DNA of 64,000 nucleotides from RHLJ01 sp965212165 (GCA_965212165.1 OZ243096.1:1116001-1180000), one strand, 5' to 3'; positions 18,474 through 28,912 are shown, counted from the stretch's first letter. Notes: generated from the sequence alone by a model not told the origin. Made by a program: numbers and translations.

Positions 18474-21194
18474 ATGAAAAAAGGGGTACTTAGTTTAGCG
18501 CTTGTTTTGGGTTTTATTACGCTAAACTCACAATTAATTAATGCTCAGTTCTCTGTACAGCATCAGCAACCGACTGTGCTTGATAGAACTACGACCAATT
18601 CGTTAGAATTTTTTGTACCTGGTGTGAATCCTAATGATGTTCTTGAAGCATTACTTTTTTATAAAAATGAAGGGGATCTTGGTTACTCCCAAAAAGAAAT
18701 CATATTTCAAAACGGCACTTTTATCGCATTAATTACTCCAGATGAACTAGTTGGTACTACTTTTGAGTACTATTTTCAGTTAAGTCTTAGAAATAGTGAT
18801 CAGGAGATATTTTTTCCAGAAAACCTTCCATCTGAAAATCCAATTCAAGTAAATATTGTTGAAGAACAAGAAGAGGTTATAATACCAAAAGCAGAAGGAA
18901 TAGACTATTCTATACTATCCCCAAAGCCAGGAAATGGTTTAGCGCAAAATGATGCATATATTGCAATTGCACTTTTCTACGATAAAGAAGAATTAGAAGC
19001 TGGTGAATTTCAACTATTGATAGATGGAAGAGATGTAACTGGACTCGCAGATACTACTGATTATTTTATTTCATATGTGCCAAAAAATCTGAAACATGGT
19101 ACTTATACTATTAGATTGAACTATGTAACAGCTACTGAAACCCTAGAGGTTGTTGCGTGGAATTTTAATATTGTTGACCCTAAAAAAGCATCATATAAAG
19201 GTTTTGAACCACGCTTGTTACCTGCAGGACGGGTAGAACTTACTGCAAGAAATCAGACAATTTCAGGAGATTTGAACAATGCATATACTGGTCGTTCATA
19301 TCTAAATGGTGCAATTGGGTTATTTAAATACTCAATGAATGGTTTTATAACATCTCAAGAATCGAATCGGTTACAACCTCAAAACCGGTATGGTATCAAA
19401 ATGAGTTTAGGTAAATGGTGGGAGTTTGAGGCAGGCCATGTTTATCCAACATTGAGTAAATTCACCATTAGTGGGCGAAGAATTTATGGTTTAAACAGTT
19501 CTCTTCATCTTTTGTGGGATGTAATAAACGTGCAAGTCATATACGGGGAATTAAGCCGAAAAATAACTAATCAATATACATCAGTACGAGTAGATACAGT
19601 TATAGCTGGGGGTGTGCCTCAAGATACTACATACACTTTAGGCTTTGAAGATAGAGGTCGTGGAACTTTTAGAAGGAAGATAATTGGTGGTAGAGTTGGC
19701 CTTGGGAATCCACGTCATTTTCAGATTGGAATTCAGGCAATGAAAGTTGAAGATGACACTACATCAATTTTCAATGTTCTTGATTACACAGATTTATTGT
19801 CATCACAGCAGCTTGGATCAGGATTAAGTTTTGAGGATCAAATTAAGTTGAATCAAAATCCTGATTTATTACAAATACAAGGAGGAAGTCCTCGACCAAA
19901 AGGGAATATTGTTGCTGGCGCTGATTTAAAAATTGGATTAGCAAATAATAAGATTAGATTCAAAACGGAGACTGTTGCTAGTGCGTTAAATAATGATATA
20001 TATGGTGGGCCACTTGATTCTTTACGTGCAGCTGATATCGGTTTTGAAGATATTGATCAAAGTGAACTTGATATACTAGGTCAACTATCGCGTTTCATTA
20101 TTATAAATGAAAACATGAGTGTTATTCCAATTCGGTTTAGCAACTTTAATACAGATAGTACTGAAGCAGAAGCCTTTTTTCCTACTTCTATTTTGGGTTC
20201 CGATTCAGAGTTTTCTATTAATTACCCAAAAAATACTTTTAGCATACAGTATAGGTGGGTTGGTCCAGATTTTGTTTCTTTAGGTAATTCAACTATTCGA
20301 AAAGATATTTCAGGATTTACAGTTTCTGACCGTTTTAGGATGTTAAAGAACCAAGTATATGTTACACTTGGTTATGAGGATTTAAAAGACAATGTAGCAA
20401 ATACAAAAGAAGCGACAACGAAAACCATCTCTTATAGAACAAATGTTAGCTGGTATCCTATTAGCTATAAATTACCAAAAATTAGTGTAGGTTTTAGATA
20501 TAGAACAAGAGAAAATGGTGTTGAAAGATTTAATTCAGTAGTACCGTTTGGATTAGAAAACTCAGCCGTTCAGAATCTTGTTATAACTAATGGGGATACT
20601 CTGACAACTACAGTGCCAAGATTGAATAACACACTTAACTTAAGCTTATCGTTAACACAACAGCTTCGATTATTCGCTATGGTTCATGATGCTACTTTTA
20701 GCTATTCCTCATTAGATACGAAAGATGAAGTATTTACTTATGGTGATGCAAAAAACAGTTCATATTCATTTAATCTAGGAACTCGTTTTGAAAATATACC
20801 ACTAAGAACACAATTAGGTATTACAGCGAATAGTACCCAATCAGGAAATGGTCAATTAGATATTGATATTTTCGGGATGTATTTCGGTGGTTCATATTTT
20901 ATGTTTAATGGTAAACTTGCTTTAAATAGTCGTTTAGCTTTTACCACAAATAACTCAAAAACTCGAACATTAACGGTAGCGAATGGAGAAGATTCAGATT
21001 TCTTCAATGACTATTATGTGTTAAGCGAAACACAAAATTCGTCTACATTCAATACCTACGTTTTTATTGCAGGCGCTGAATATAAATTAGATAATAATCA
21101 TTCGTTTATATTTGACTCAAACTTTACGAATGTAAGTGGAGTTAATTCCATTAATGATAGAGTTGTTCAATTAAGATATATTTTTCGATTTTAA
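18474..21194 (+). CDS. Large outer-membrane beta-barrel protein of the FecR/cyclase cluster
   Basis: A 906-residue protein. The ATG gives a signal peptide (MKKGVLSLALVLGF ... INA-Q); a TTG nine bases upstream is less likely. Residues about 25-235 look like two beta-sandwich modules. From about 240 to the end, alternating aromatic and polar strands lead to the terminal RYIFRF, typical of an outer-membrane barrel. There is no TonB box or plug. No named family is recognised. It ends three bases before the cyclase ATG, so expression is tightly linked to it. Confidence 0.78.
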   Translation: MKKGVLSLALVLGFITLNSQLINAQFSVQHQQPTVLDRTTTNSLEFFVPGVNPNDVLEALLFYKNEGDLGYSQKEIIFQNGTFIALITPDELVGTTFEYYFQLSLRNSDQEIFFPENLPSENPIQVNIVEEQEEVIIPKAEGIDYSILSPKPGNGLAQNDAYIAIALFYDKEELEAGEFQLLIDGRDVTGLADTTDYFISYVPKNLKHGTYTIRLNYVTATETLEVVAWNFNIVDPKKASYKGFEPRLLPAGRVELTARNQTISGDLNNAYTGRSYLNGAIGLFKYSMNGFITSQESNRLQPQNRYGIKMSLGKWWEFEAGHVYPTLSKFTISGRRIYGLNSSLHLLWDVINVQVIYGELSRKITNQYTSVRVDTVIAGGVPQDTTYTLGFEDRGRGTFRRKIIGGRVGLGNPRHFQIGIQAMKVEDDTTSIFNVLDYTDLLSSQQLGSGLSFEDQIKLNQNPDLLQIQGGSPRPKGNIVAGADLKIGLANNKIRFKTETVASALNNDIYGGPLDSLRAADIGFEDIDQSELDILGQLSRFIIINENMSVIPIRFSNFNTDSTEAEAFFPTSILGSDSEFSINYPKNTFSIQYRWVGPDFVSLGNSTIRKDISGFTVSDRFRMLKNQVYVTLGYEDLKDNVANTKEATTKTISYRTNVSWYPISYKLPKISVGFRYRTRENGVERFNSVVPFGLENSAVQNLVITNGDTLTTTVPRLNNTLNLSLSLTQQLRLFAMVHDATFSYSSLDTKDEVFTYGDAKNSSYSFNLGTRFENIPLRTQLGITANSTQSGNGQLDIDIFGMYFGGSYFMFNGKLALNSRLAFTTNNSKTRTLTVANGEDSDFFNDYYVLSETQNSSTFNTYVFIAGAEYKLDNNHSFIFDSNFTNVSGVNSINDRVVQLRYIFRF

Positions 21195-21197
21195 AAC

Positions 21198-23366
21198 ATG
21201 AAATCGACTTCCCGTAAAAAGAAGGGCTTTAGTATTTATCTGTTAATAGCAGTGATTACATTTTCTTTGTCAATAGCTCTAACTCTCTCAGAACCTATTC
21301 AAAAAACTGAGTTCACTATAAGGGATAATTTATTTGAAATTAGAGGACCGCTTTCTGTTGAGAATTCGCCAATTGTTTTAGTTGCAATAAGTGACGATGC
21401 AGATAGTGAAATCCCTGAAAAATGGCCATGGCCAACAAGTGTACATGCTAAGCTAGTTGAGAATTTAAATAGAGCAGGTGCAAAAGCTATTCTTTTTGAT
21501 GTGATTTTTGCAAATCAGGATATCTATAATCCAATTAATGACTCTTTATTTGCCGATCAAATAAATAAACATGGAGGGGTTGTTTTAGCAGGCGCACTAC
21601 AAGAATCATCCAATAAAAACTCAGATATGGATGTAAGGGATTTTCCGGTTGAAGAACTACTGGAAAATAATAAAAATCCAGTTGGCCTTGTATACACTAC
21701 AGACAATCTAGATGGATTTGTTAGGATCTATAATATTGGTCAAATATCAGATAATATATCATATTATATGCTAGGCTTAGAAGGTCTGAGAATTTACCAA
21801 GGGTTAGAAACAGATGCATTACAAGACCTTAGTTTGGTGACAAGAGAAAGTGAATTCACTATAGGGGAATATTCTATCAAAAGAGATAATTTGAACTCAT
21901 TTATTATAAATTATTATGGCCCTGAAGGAATTTTTCCTGTTTATAGTTTTGATCATGTAATTGATGACCCATATTATAATACAGTAGCTGAAGACGATTT
22001 TTTCGAAATGAATTTATTTGATGATCCTGAAACCCAAACAGGGCTACTATACGATGGTGTTTTTAAGGATAAAATAGTTATTGTTGGCTCTACAATAACC
22101 ACCCTTCAGGATTTTCATCCAACCCCATTTTCTAGTGCAGATTTCCCTCGTCCAGGTTTTGAAATACATGCACATGCCATGCAAACTATAATTGATAGCA
22201 ATTATCTAAGTAAGCAAAGTGGTATTTCACAGCTTCTTATAATGCTCTTAGTTTCACTTTTGGTGATATTTTTTAATAGGAAGGTTGGTGCAACTTGGGG
22301 ATTTTTATTTATGGCTGTTTTGATGATAGCTTATTATGGAATAGCAGTTTTATTATTTCTGAAGACAAATTTCTTTATACATGTTTCTGGAGTATTAATT
22401 TCCATTTTCTTCAGCCAGATTGGGACCGTTGGATATGAATTTTTTAACGAGCAAAAAGAGAAACGTAGAATTAAAGGGATGTTTTCTTCGTATGTATCTC
22501 CTCGACTTGTAGATCAAATGATAGAGTCTGGAGAAGAACCAAAGCTCGGTGGAGAAGACACATACATTACTGCTTTTTTTAGTGATATAGTTTCCTTTTC
22601 TACTTTTTCTGAGAAACTAAAACCAAAACAGTTAGTTGCATTAATAAATGAATATCTGACAGCAATGACAGATACTATTAATGATCAAGGTGGAACACTT
22701 GATAAGTTTATTGGGGATGCGATTGTGGCATTCTATGGTGCTCCTGTTCATATAAAAGATCATGCACTTCGAGCATGTATTTCATCACAACTAATGGAAA
22801 AGAAACTAGCTGAGTTAAGAGAAAAGTGGGAAAAGGATAAATGGCCAGAGATTGTTTGGGGAATGCAACACCGAATGGGAATGAATACGGGTGAGATGGT
22901 AACTGGAAATATGGGATCAGAACGACGTTTCAATTACACTATGATGGGAGATAATGTAAACCTAGCAGCACGTTGTGAGAGTGGAGCAAAACAATACAAT
23001 GTGTTTACAATGATTACAGAAACAACAAAGAAGGATGCTGAAGAACAAGGCGATGATTGTCTATTTCGTTTACTTGATAATATTGTAGTAAAAGGACGAA
23101 GTAAACCAGTTAAAGTATTCGAAATTGCTGGGCTAAGGGCAGATGCTTCTCAAGAAATGTTTGACTGCATTGGATTATATGAACAAGGAATGCAGAGTTA
23201 TTTTAATCAAGATTGGGATGCAGCATTGAAATTCTTTGGAAAATCATTACCTCTCGAAGCTCACTTAAAAAATCCATCACAGCTATTTATTGATCGTTGT
23301 GAAAGAATGAAACAAAATCCACCAGAAAAAGACTGGGATGGTGTTTATATAATGACTAGTAAATAG
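21198..23366 (+). CDS. CHASE2-domain class III nucleotide cyclase
   Basis: A 722-residue inner-membrane cyclase making cAMP (or cGMP). An N-terminal helix (about 11-29) precedes an extracytoplasmic CHASE2 sensor (about 35-340), three membrane helices (about 345-415), the cyclase domain (about 445-640) and a C-terminal tail with TPR-like character. Metal-binding Asp463 (FFSDIVSF) and Asp507 (LDKFIGDAI), purine-specifying Lys503, and transition-state Asn588 and Arg592 (GDNVNLAAR) are all present. Lys503 with Thr581 favours ATP over GTP. It is the last gene of the cluster; SRP RNA follows. Confidence 0.93.
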   Translation: MKSTSRKKKGFSIYLLIAVITFSLSIALTLSEPIQKTEFTIRDNLFEIRGPLSVENSPIVLVAISDDADSEIPEKWPWPTSVHAKLVENLNRAGAKAILFDVIFANQDIYNPINDSLFADQINKHGGVVLAGALQESSNKNSDMDVRDFPVEELLENNKNPVGLVYTTDNLDGFVRIYNIGQISDNISYYMLGLEGLRIYQGLETDALQDLSLVTRESEFTIGEYSIKRDNLNSFIINYYGPEGIFPVYSFDHVIDDPYYNTVAEDDFFEMNLFDDPETQTGLLYDGVFKDKIVIVGSTITTLQDFHPTPFSSADFPRPGFEIHAHAMQTIIDSNYLSKQSGISQLLIMLLVSLLVIFFNRKVGATWGFLFMAVLMIAYYGIAVLLFLKTNFFIHVSGVLISIFFSQIGTVGYEFFNEQKEKRRIKGMFSSYVSPRLVDQMIESGEEPKLGGEDTYITAFFSDIVSFSTFSEKLKPKQLVALINEYLTAMTDTINDQGGTLDKFIGDAIVAFYGAPVHIKDHALRACISSQLMEKKLAELREKWEKDKWPEIVWGMQHRMGMNTGEMVTGNMGSERRFNYTMMGDNVNLAARCESGAKQYNVFTMITETTKKDAEEQGDDCLFRLLDNIVVKGRSKPVKVFEIAGLRADASQEMFDCIGLYEQGMQSYFNQDWDAALKFFGKSLPLEAHLKNPSQLFIDRCERMKQNPPEKDWDGVYIMTSK

Positions 23367-23378
23367 TTTGAATAAAAC

Positions 23379-23410
23379 TTGAGAGTTATTCTGTAATAGT
23401 CTTATCTTTA
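23379..23410 (+). promoter_or_regulatory. Probable promoter of the SRP RNA gene
   Basis: TTGAGA and TTATCT are 17 bases apart, and TATCTTTA is one base off the Bacteroidetes -7 consensus TAnnTTTG. The predicted start is at or just before the RNA's 5' end at 23416. This is pattern matching only. Confidence 0.5.
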
Positions 23411-23415
23411 ATTCT

Positions 23416-23515
23416 TGGGCAAGTCCTATACAGTCAGCTCCCTTTGAACTCCGCCAGGGCAGGAATGCAGCAACGGTAATCTGGTCGTAGCGACGTGATA
23501 TAGGTCGCTTGCCCA
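23416..23515 (+). ncRNA. ffs: Small signal recognition particle RNA (4.5S-type)
   Basis: The ends TGGGCAAG and CTTGCCCA pair. The core GCCAGGGCAGGAATGCAGCA carries the GGAA tetraloop on a GCA/TGC stem and the conserved Ffh-binding symmetric loop (CAGG against AGCA), followed by ACGG. The surrounding CAGCTCCCTTTGAACTCC is typical of the Bacteroidetes form. A run of T follows at once. Length is about 100 bases. Confidence 0.93.
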
Positions 23516-23525
23516 TTTTTTATTT

Positions 23526-24476
23526 CTAGGATTTAGCAATATCCTCAGCTATTTGGCTAGCATGGACTCTAGAATTCTCAATAAAAAGCTTACTTGTGTC
23601 CATTCCTCCACACACAACGCCAGCTACATACATTCCTTTTCTATTAGTTTCTAAAGAGTTTTCTTGGTAAACAGGCATGCATTTTTCATCTTCGGTAAGT
23701 TCGATGCCCAAAGCTTCCATTAACTTGTAATTTGGATGATAGCCAGTCATCGCTAAAACAAAATCATTTGGTATCGTTACTTCTCCATCTGGGGTTTCAA
23801 GAACAACTTCTTGTTCTCTAATCTCCTTAATCTCTGTATCGAAATATGCTTTTACATCCCCAAACTTAATTCGATTTTCAATATCTGGTTTTACCCAATA
23901 TTTAACCGAAGGTTTAATTTCATCATATCGAACTGCCATTGTAACATTTGCTCCAGATCGGAAACATTCAAGAGCGACATCAACACCTGAATTACCAGCA
24001 CCAATTACTAATACATTCTGCCATGCATACGGGTGAGGCTCATCATAGTAATGCTTTACTTTTGACAAATTTTCACCCGGCACATTCATCTTATTAGGTG
24101 ATCCATAAAAACCAGATGCTACGACAACTTTTGTAGCTTTATACTCAGATTTATCTGTTTTTACAATAAAATTACCATCTTCACCTTCTACAGAAGTCAC
24201 ACTTTCATAAAGGTTTATAGGAAGTTTATAGTGTTCAGCTGCTCTACGATAATATTCAAGAGCTTCGCTTCGAGTAGGTTTAAATCCGTGTGATATAAAG
24301 GGAACATCTCCAATTTCAAGCTTATCAGAAGTTGAGAAAAATGTCATATTAGTTGGGTAGTGATAAAGCGAATTAACCAAGCACCCTCGTTCTATGATTC
24401 TAAATGGAATATTTTTCTTTTGAAGCTGAATTCCGGTAGCTAGCCCAATTGGACCAGCTCCTATAATGATAACCAT
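23526..24476 (-). CDS. ypdA: YpdA-family bacillithiol-disulfide reductase-like flavoprotein
   Basis: A 316-residue FAD/NAD(P)H oxidoreductase. It has an N-terminal Rossmann motif IIGAGPIGLATG and a second dinucleotide motif VIGAGNSGVDVALE near residue 160. The pattern FFSTSDKLEIGDVPF is typical of YpdA (Bdr), which reduces oxidised bacillithiol; no CxxC redox pair is present, as in that family. It is the last gene of a minus-strand group. Assignment is by family; bacillithiol use in this organism is an inference. Confidence 0.85.
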   Translation of the reverse strand: MVIIIGAGPIGLATGIQLQKKNIPFRIIERGCLVNSLYHYPTNMTFFSTSDKLEIGDVPFISHGFKPTRSEALEYYRRAAEHYKLPINLYESVTSVEGEDGNFIVKTDKSEYKATKVVVASGFYGSPNKMNVPGENLSKVKHYYDEPHPYAWQNVLVIGAGNSGVDVALECFRSGANVTMAVRYDEIKPSVKYWVKPDIENRIKFGDVKAYFDTEIKEIREQEVVLETPDGEVTIPNDFVLAMTGYHPNYKLMEALGIELTEDEKCMPVYQENSLETNRKGMYVAGVVCGGMDTSKLFIENSRVHASQIAEDIAKS

Positions 24477-24533
24477 GATTTTTCTATTACTTGTTCGTTG
24501 AATGAAATAACACTCTTAAGATAAGAATCGTTT

Positions 24534-25469
24534 TTATGATTGTAGCCAACTAATAATGGATTCATTAAGCCAATTTCTAGGATTACTAATAAATCCAACA
24601 TGTCCACCTTTTTCTGTAAATATGGTTTCGATAAACGTATTTTTTTTAATATCTGAGAATGGCGCGTACTGAAGAGGACAAAGTGTGTCTTCTTTTGAAT
24701 GAATAATCAACAAAGGCTTTTTTACGTCTTTAATAAACTGTTTCGATGAACAAGTTTCGTAGTAATGATCAGCACTATTGAATCCATGAACTGGAGCTGT
24801 GACTTGATCATCAAATTCGTAAATAGTATGCCCATCAAAAGTTGGTAATTCAGGAAACTGAACTCTTTTCGAAGTGAGTTTTTTTACTAATGTTTTTAAA
24901 AAACGATATGAATAAACTTGATTAAAGCCTTTTACTAGATCAAGTGAACCTTCTTTCAAGTCATATGGAGGAGATACTGCTACAGATTTTTGAGATGGGT
25001 GACTTACACCAAGTTCACCTAGAGATTTAATTAAAGCATTTCCCCCAAGTGAAAATCCTACTGAGTAAATATCACAGTTATTAAAGTGTCCGTTAACCCA
25101 ATCAAAAAGAAGTTTATAATCTGAAGTTTCTCCAGAATGATAAAATCGCGGTTGTTTGTTCAGTTTACTTCCACAACCCCTAAAATTAATTGCTACTGAG
25201 GAATAACCGTTAGATTTCAAATCATACATCAAATTTCGAATATAGAACCGTTCGGAAGAACCCTCTAATCCATGAAAAAGGGTAACTACAGGGTTTCGAT
25301 TTTTTAGATTAACAACATCTAACTCTAAGAAATCATCATCTGGAGTTGCAATTTCAATTCGATCTACTTCAATTGATTTAGCAGCACTAAAAGAAGAGAC
25401 AACAGTATGAATATGACTATTAAAAGCCCACCACTTGCTTACAAAAGGTTTAAAAGAATGCTTACTCAA
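24534..25469 (-). CDS. YheT-family alpha/beta hydrolase
   Basis: A 311-residue hydrolase of the COG0429 group. The nucleophile elbow GFSLGGN gives Ser140; the acid lies in IIHSKEDTLCP and the His in GGHVGF. The oxyanion region is LFHGLEGSS. The start is a TTG two bases after the protease stop; it is kept because the family's N-terminal FKP...HIHTV segment begins there. The substrate is unknown; E. coli YheT is likewise uncharacterised. Confidence 0.85.
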   Translation of the reverse strand: MSKHSFKPFVSKWWAFNSHIHTVVSSFSAAKSIEVDRIEIATPDDDFLELDVVNLKNRNPVVTLFHGLEGSSERFYIRNLMYDLKSNGYSSVAINFRGCGSKLNKQPRFYHSGETSDYKLLFDWVNGHFNNCDIYSVGFSLGGNALIKSLGELGVSHPSQKSVAVSPPYDLKEGSLDLVKGFNQVYSYRFLKTLVKKLTSKRVQFPELPTFDGHTIYEFDDQVTAPVHGFNSADHYYETCSSKQFIKDVKKPLLIIHSKEDTLCPLQYAPFSDIKKNTFIETIFTEKGGHVGFISNPRNWLNESIISWLQS

Positions 25470-25471
25470 CC

Positions 25472-28357
25472 CTACTTGATAAGTGTTAATTTTATCAGTT
25501 CTCTTTTTTGTGGAGTCTCTAGAATCGCAAAATAAACCCCACTTCCTAGGTCGTTCATAGATACTGTATAGTTATGAATTCCAGCTTCAAGCCTGCTGTT
25601 AACAACAGTTCGAACTTTTTGACCGAGTAAATTATAAACAGATAATGTTACATTTTCAGAACTTTCAATGCCAAAACTAAATGTTGTTGTTGGGTTGAAT
25701 GGGTTAGGATAATTTTGAAATAAAGCTGTTTCATCTGGAAATGAATTTTGAGAATTAGAATTCAATTCAGTGATTTCAAAAATAGTTAAGTCTCTAGCCG
25801 AATTAATTTGATCGACTAGTTCTTCCTCAGTGTCCCCAAAAGCATATACGAATCCAAGTGAAACGCTTGACCCAGGTGGTATGAAATAGGGTCCTGTAGC
25901 TACTACTGCAGAAATATCAGCTCTAAAAATATTTGTGTTTCGAACTCCAGATTTAAGAGAATTATTTTTTTCATTTATTGTAAAACCATCATTAATGTTG
26001 AATCGAAAATTTGAATTAGCACCTGGATAATTATTATCAATAGCAAGAACGCTTGATGTATTTCCAAATGTAGCGACAGCTGTTTTTGGAAATTCACTTA
26101 AACCAGATTCTTGAATAACAAGAATATCATTCATTGAATTATACGTAGTGCTATTATTTGATGGGTCACCTATATCCCAATCATTAAAAATTCCAAAATA
26201 GACCTCTGATAAGGCTAAAGTTGGTGACACATTTTCTAAAATATAATTTAGAATGATACTATTTGATAAAGATGGGTCATCATAAGCATATGTATTTAAG
26301 GTGATTCGAACATTTTCAATACTACTTGTATCACTAGAGGTAAATATTGCTCTACCATCAGAGTCTGATATATCGCCAGGTGTTTTTAACGAATAGAATT
26401 CAATTGGATCAAAATCTTGATCATATGGCTCTTCTTCTAAGCCCCTAATATTGCTAATTATTTTGTTATTGGCACCAAGGATTATTCCTCCCTCAAAAAG
26501 TAAATTTGCACTAAAAAAATCTGCTGTTTGATGGTTTGGTACAAAACCGATGCCTCCAGATCTATTCTGTGCATCATAAAAACCAATATTTCCATTTCCT
26601 GAGAAAGATAAAGCTAGATTATTTACATCACTTACTCTGTATAATAGCCTATCAAAAATTAGTATTTTAGAATCACTATAGTTTAATGTGTTATCGACAA
26701 GTTCAATTGAAATTTCTCCAATCAAAGATTCTAAAAGGCCCTCATTTAAAAATATTGGAACTTCAATAGTTTTTTGACCATCACTTAAAATTTCACCAAT
26801 AGATATTATTGAACTTGGAATAACGATATCTTCTGACAGGCTATTGATTGTAGCAGATAAATTAGAAGCAGTGCCTCCCGAATTAGAAAGCGTAATTGAT
26901 AATGTCCCATTCTCATTAAGTCCTAAATCACCACCTTCTGTATTAAAATATTCTTCTGAACGGATGAAAATATTTGGTAAAGGTGGTCCTACAGCCGCGA
27001 GTGCATTGATTTTCCCATTTCCAAGTTTAGATTGTAAGCTAGTTATATTGTCTGATTCAATTGAAATGGAAGAGTTTTTAATTTGATTTTCGATTTGTTC
27101 TGGAGTGAAGTTTGGATAATTGGATTTTACCAAAGCTGCTAAACCAGCTACAACAGGGCTAGACATTGAGGTTCCTTGGAATGTAGCATATTGATTAGAC
27201 CTAGTTCCTACTGAGCTTCTAATCGTACCTTTTGCAAATACATCTACTTCAGCTCCGAAACTAGAATAAGAAGCTATTACATTTCCTGATCCAAGAGCAC
27301 CAACTGAAAGTACATTCTCATAATCTGCTGGATAATTTTCAGCATCACTTGCTGCATTACCTGCAGAAACTACAATCAAAGATCCAGATTCTCTACCTAA
27401 ATCAATTATGTCTTGTTGAAACTGTGAAGCAATTCCCGCGCCTCCCCAACTACAATTGATAATATCGGCACCATTAATTATCGAGTATAAGATCCCTTCG
27501 TACCCTGCTTGGATTGATCTAGATTCATCATTACTGGTTGAAGGGTCATCTTGAAGCCCACCAACCTTTACAGCCATAAATCGAGCGTTGTATCCAGCAC
27601 CTACTAAGCCTAAACCATTATTTGGAGTTGCAGTTGCAATCCCTGCAACATGGGTTCCATGAGAGCTAAAGGTACCAAAGGGATCGTTGTCTTCAGTTCT
27701 ACTTCCGTTTTCATCTACATCAACAAAATCCCAACCTAAGTAATCATCTACATATCCATTGCCATCATCATCAATACCATTATTGGAAATTTCATCTTCG
27801 TTAAGCCACTGTTTTCCCCTTAGGTCTTCGTGATCATAATTTACCCCGCTGTCAACAATAGATATAATAATGTCTTCGGTATTTGATACCATTTCCCAAG
27901 CTTGATCAAAATTATGAAATTCAACAAAATCGTTTTCGATCGGGTCATTAGTTAACAGTCCTGTTTGATAGATATATCGTGGTTCGGCATATTCAACTTC
28001 TGGTAGATTTGAAATCGCATTTGCTAACTCTAGAGCATCTACACCTGAATCGAAACTCACATAATGAATATTTTTTAATCGATCTATTATGCTTGGTTCA
28101 ATTACTTTCCCCTTTGACTGCATTCTAAGATTGATTTTATTATCATATTCCTCTTTCCATATTGAGTTCAGAATTTCAACATTATGTTCTATGAAAAGAG
28201 TAGGTTGAGCTATTGATTTGGACTTAAAATTAGATACATCTTGCTCACTCTTAAATTTTATAATCAAACTATTATCTAGATACTCAATAGATCGCTCTTG
28301 AGCATTTAAAGAAATAGAAATTACAATTATTGCAAAAAGTGGGAGCAGTTTTCTCAT
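25472..28357 (-). CDS. S8 subtilisin-like serine protease with T9SS C-terminal sorting domain
   Basis: A 961-residue secreted protease. A signal peptide (to Ala19) precedes an inhibitor-like propeptide (about 28-130), then the peptidase S8 domain with triad Asp169 (SIVDSGVNYDH), His233 (SSHGTHVAGIA) and Ser397 (GTSMSSPVVAG), and oxyanion Asn334. A long beta-rich middle region of unknown role leads to the C-terminal 75 residues (NYPNPFNPTTTFSFGI ... GVYFAILE), a type A tail for the type IX secretion system. It should be exported and surface-attached or released. It probably heads a group with the YheT and ypdA genes (2-base gap to YheT). Confidence 0.93.
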   Translation of the reverse strand: MRKLLPLFAIIVISISLNAQERSIEYLDNSLIIKFKSEQDVSNFKSKSIAQPTLFIEHNVEILNSIWKEEYDNKINLRMQSKGKVIEPSIIDRLKNIHYVSFDSGVDALELANAISNLPEVEYAEPRYIYQTGLLTNDPIENDFVEFHNFDQAWEMVSNTEDIIISIVDSGVNYDHEDLRGKQWLNEDEISNNGIDDDGNGYVDDYLGWDFVDVDENGSRTEDNDPFGTFSSHGTHVAGIATATPNNGLGLVGAGYNARFMAVKVGGLQDDPSTSNDESRSIQAGYEGILYSIINGADIINCSWGGAGIASQFQQDIIDLGRESGSLIVVSAGNAASDAENYPADYENVLSVGALGSGNVIASYSSFGAEVDVFAKGTIRSSVGTRSNQYATFQGTSMSSPVVAGLAALVKSNYPNFTPEQIENQIKNSSISIESDNITSLQSKLGNGKINALAAVGPPLPNIFIRSEEYFNTEGGDLGLNENGTLSITLSNSGGTASNLSATINSLSEDIVIPSSIISIGEILSDGQKTIEVPIFLNEGLLESLIGEISIELVDNTLNYSDSKILIFDRLLYRVSDVNNLALSFSGNGNIGFYDAQNRSGGIGFVPNHQTADFFSANLLFEGGIILGANNKIISNIRGLEEEPYDQDFDPIEFYSLKTPGDISDSDGRAIFTSSDTSSIENVRITLNTYAYDDPSLSNSIILNYILENVSPTLALSEVYFGIFNDWDIGDPSNNSTTYNSMNDILVIQESGLSEFPKTAVATFGNTSSVLAIDNNYPGANSNFRFNINDGFTINEKNNSLKSGVRNTNIFRADISAVVATGPYFIPPGSSVSLGFVYAFGDTEEELVDQINSARDLTIFEITELNSNSQNSFPDETALFQNYPNPFNPTTTFSFGIESSENVTLSVYNLLGQKVRTVVNSRLEAGIHNYTVSMNDLGSGVYFAILETPQKRELIKLTLIK

Positions 28358-28492
28358 TTAATAAAAGACCTAGTTACGACTAATACTATAACGACAAATT
28401 ATAAGTAATAATACTTTGGCACAATTGAAGGATAATAATTTAATGATAACTGAATGACGAATTATTATTATTGATTTGGTTATAAATTTATT

Positions 28493-28912
28493 TCACGGGT
28501 TAAAGAGTCCTTTTTTCTCAAATGCGAATCTATTTGCATAAAAATTATAAATGAGTAATAAAGACGTAATAAAAAGCTTAGTCAGTAATAAATGCTCAAT
28601 AAAATAAGGCAGTTTTGTTATAAAGAACATGAATAACGAGCTAATCAACATGCCAAATAAAGAGAAAGAAAGTGAAAGTGAAAAGGCTTTTGATACAGAG
28701 CGTTTTAATGTAAAAACAAATCTCTTACGCAGTATAAAATTTGTTAGAACGCCACATGCATAAGCAAATGCTTGAATTAGTGGAAAAATTTCTGGTGTAG
28801 AAATCGTTACTAGCGCAAAAAAAATGAGATAATCGACCGAGGTGGCTATTAAGGATGAAATCCCATATTTAATTTTAGGAACTAAAAAATTTATCAATTG
28901 CGATTTATTCAT
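28493..28912 (-). CDS. GtrA-family membrane protein
   Basis: A 139-residue protein with four transmembrane helices matching the GtrA/DPMS family, whose members help flip or use polyprenyl-phosphate-linked sugars in surface polysaccharide modification. The epimerase and polyprenol-type glycosyltransferase genes directly upstream fit that role. Confidence 0.85.
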   Translation of the reverse strand: MNKSQLINFLVPKIKYGISSLIATSVDYLIFFALVTISTPEIFPLIQAFAYACGVLTNFILRKRFVFTLKRSVSKAFSLSLSFSLFGMLISSLFMFFITKLPYFIEHLLLTKLFITSLLLIYNFYANRFAFEKKGLFNP

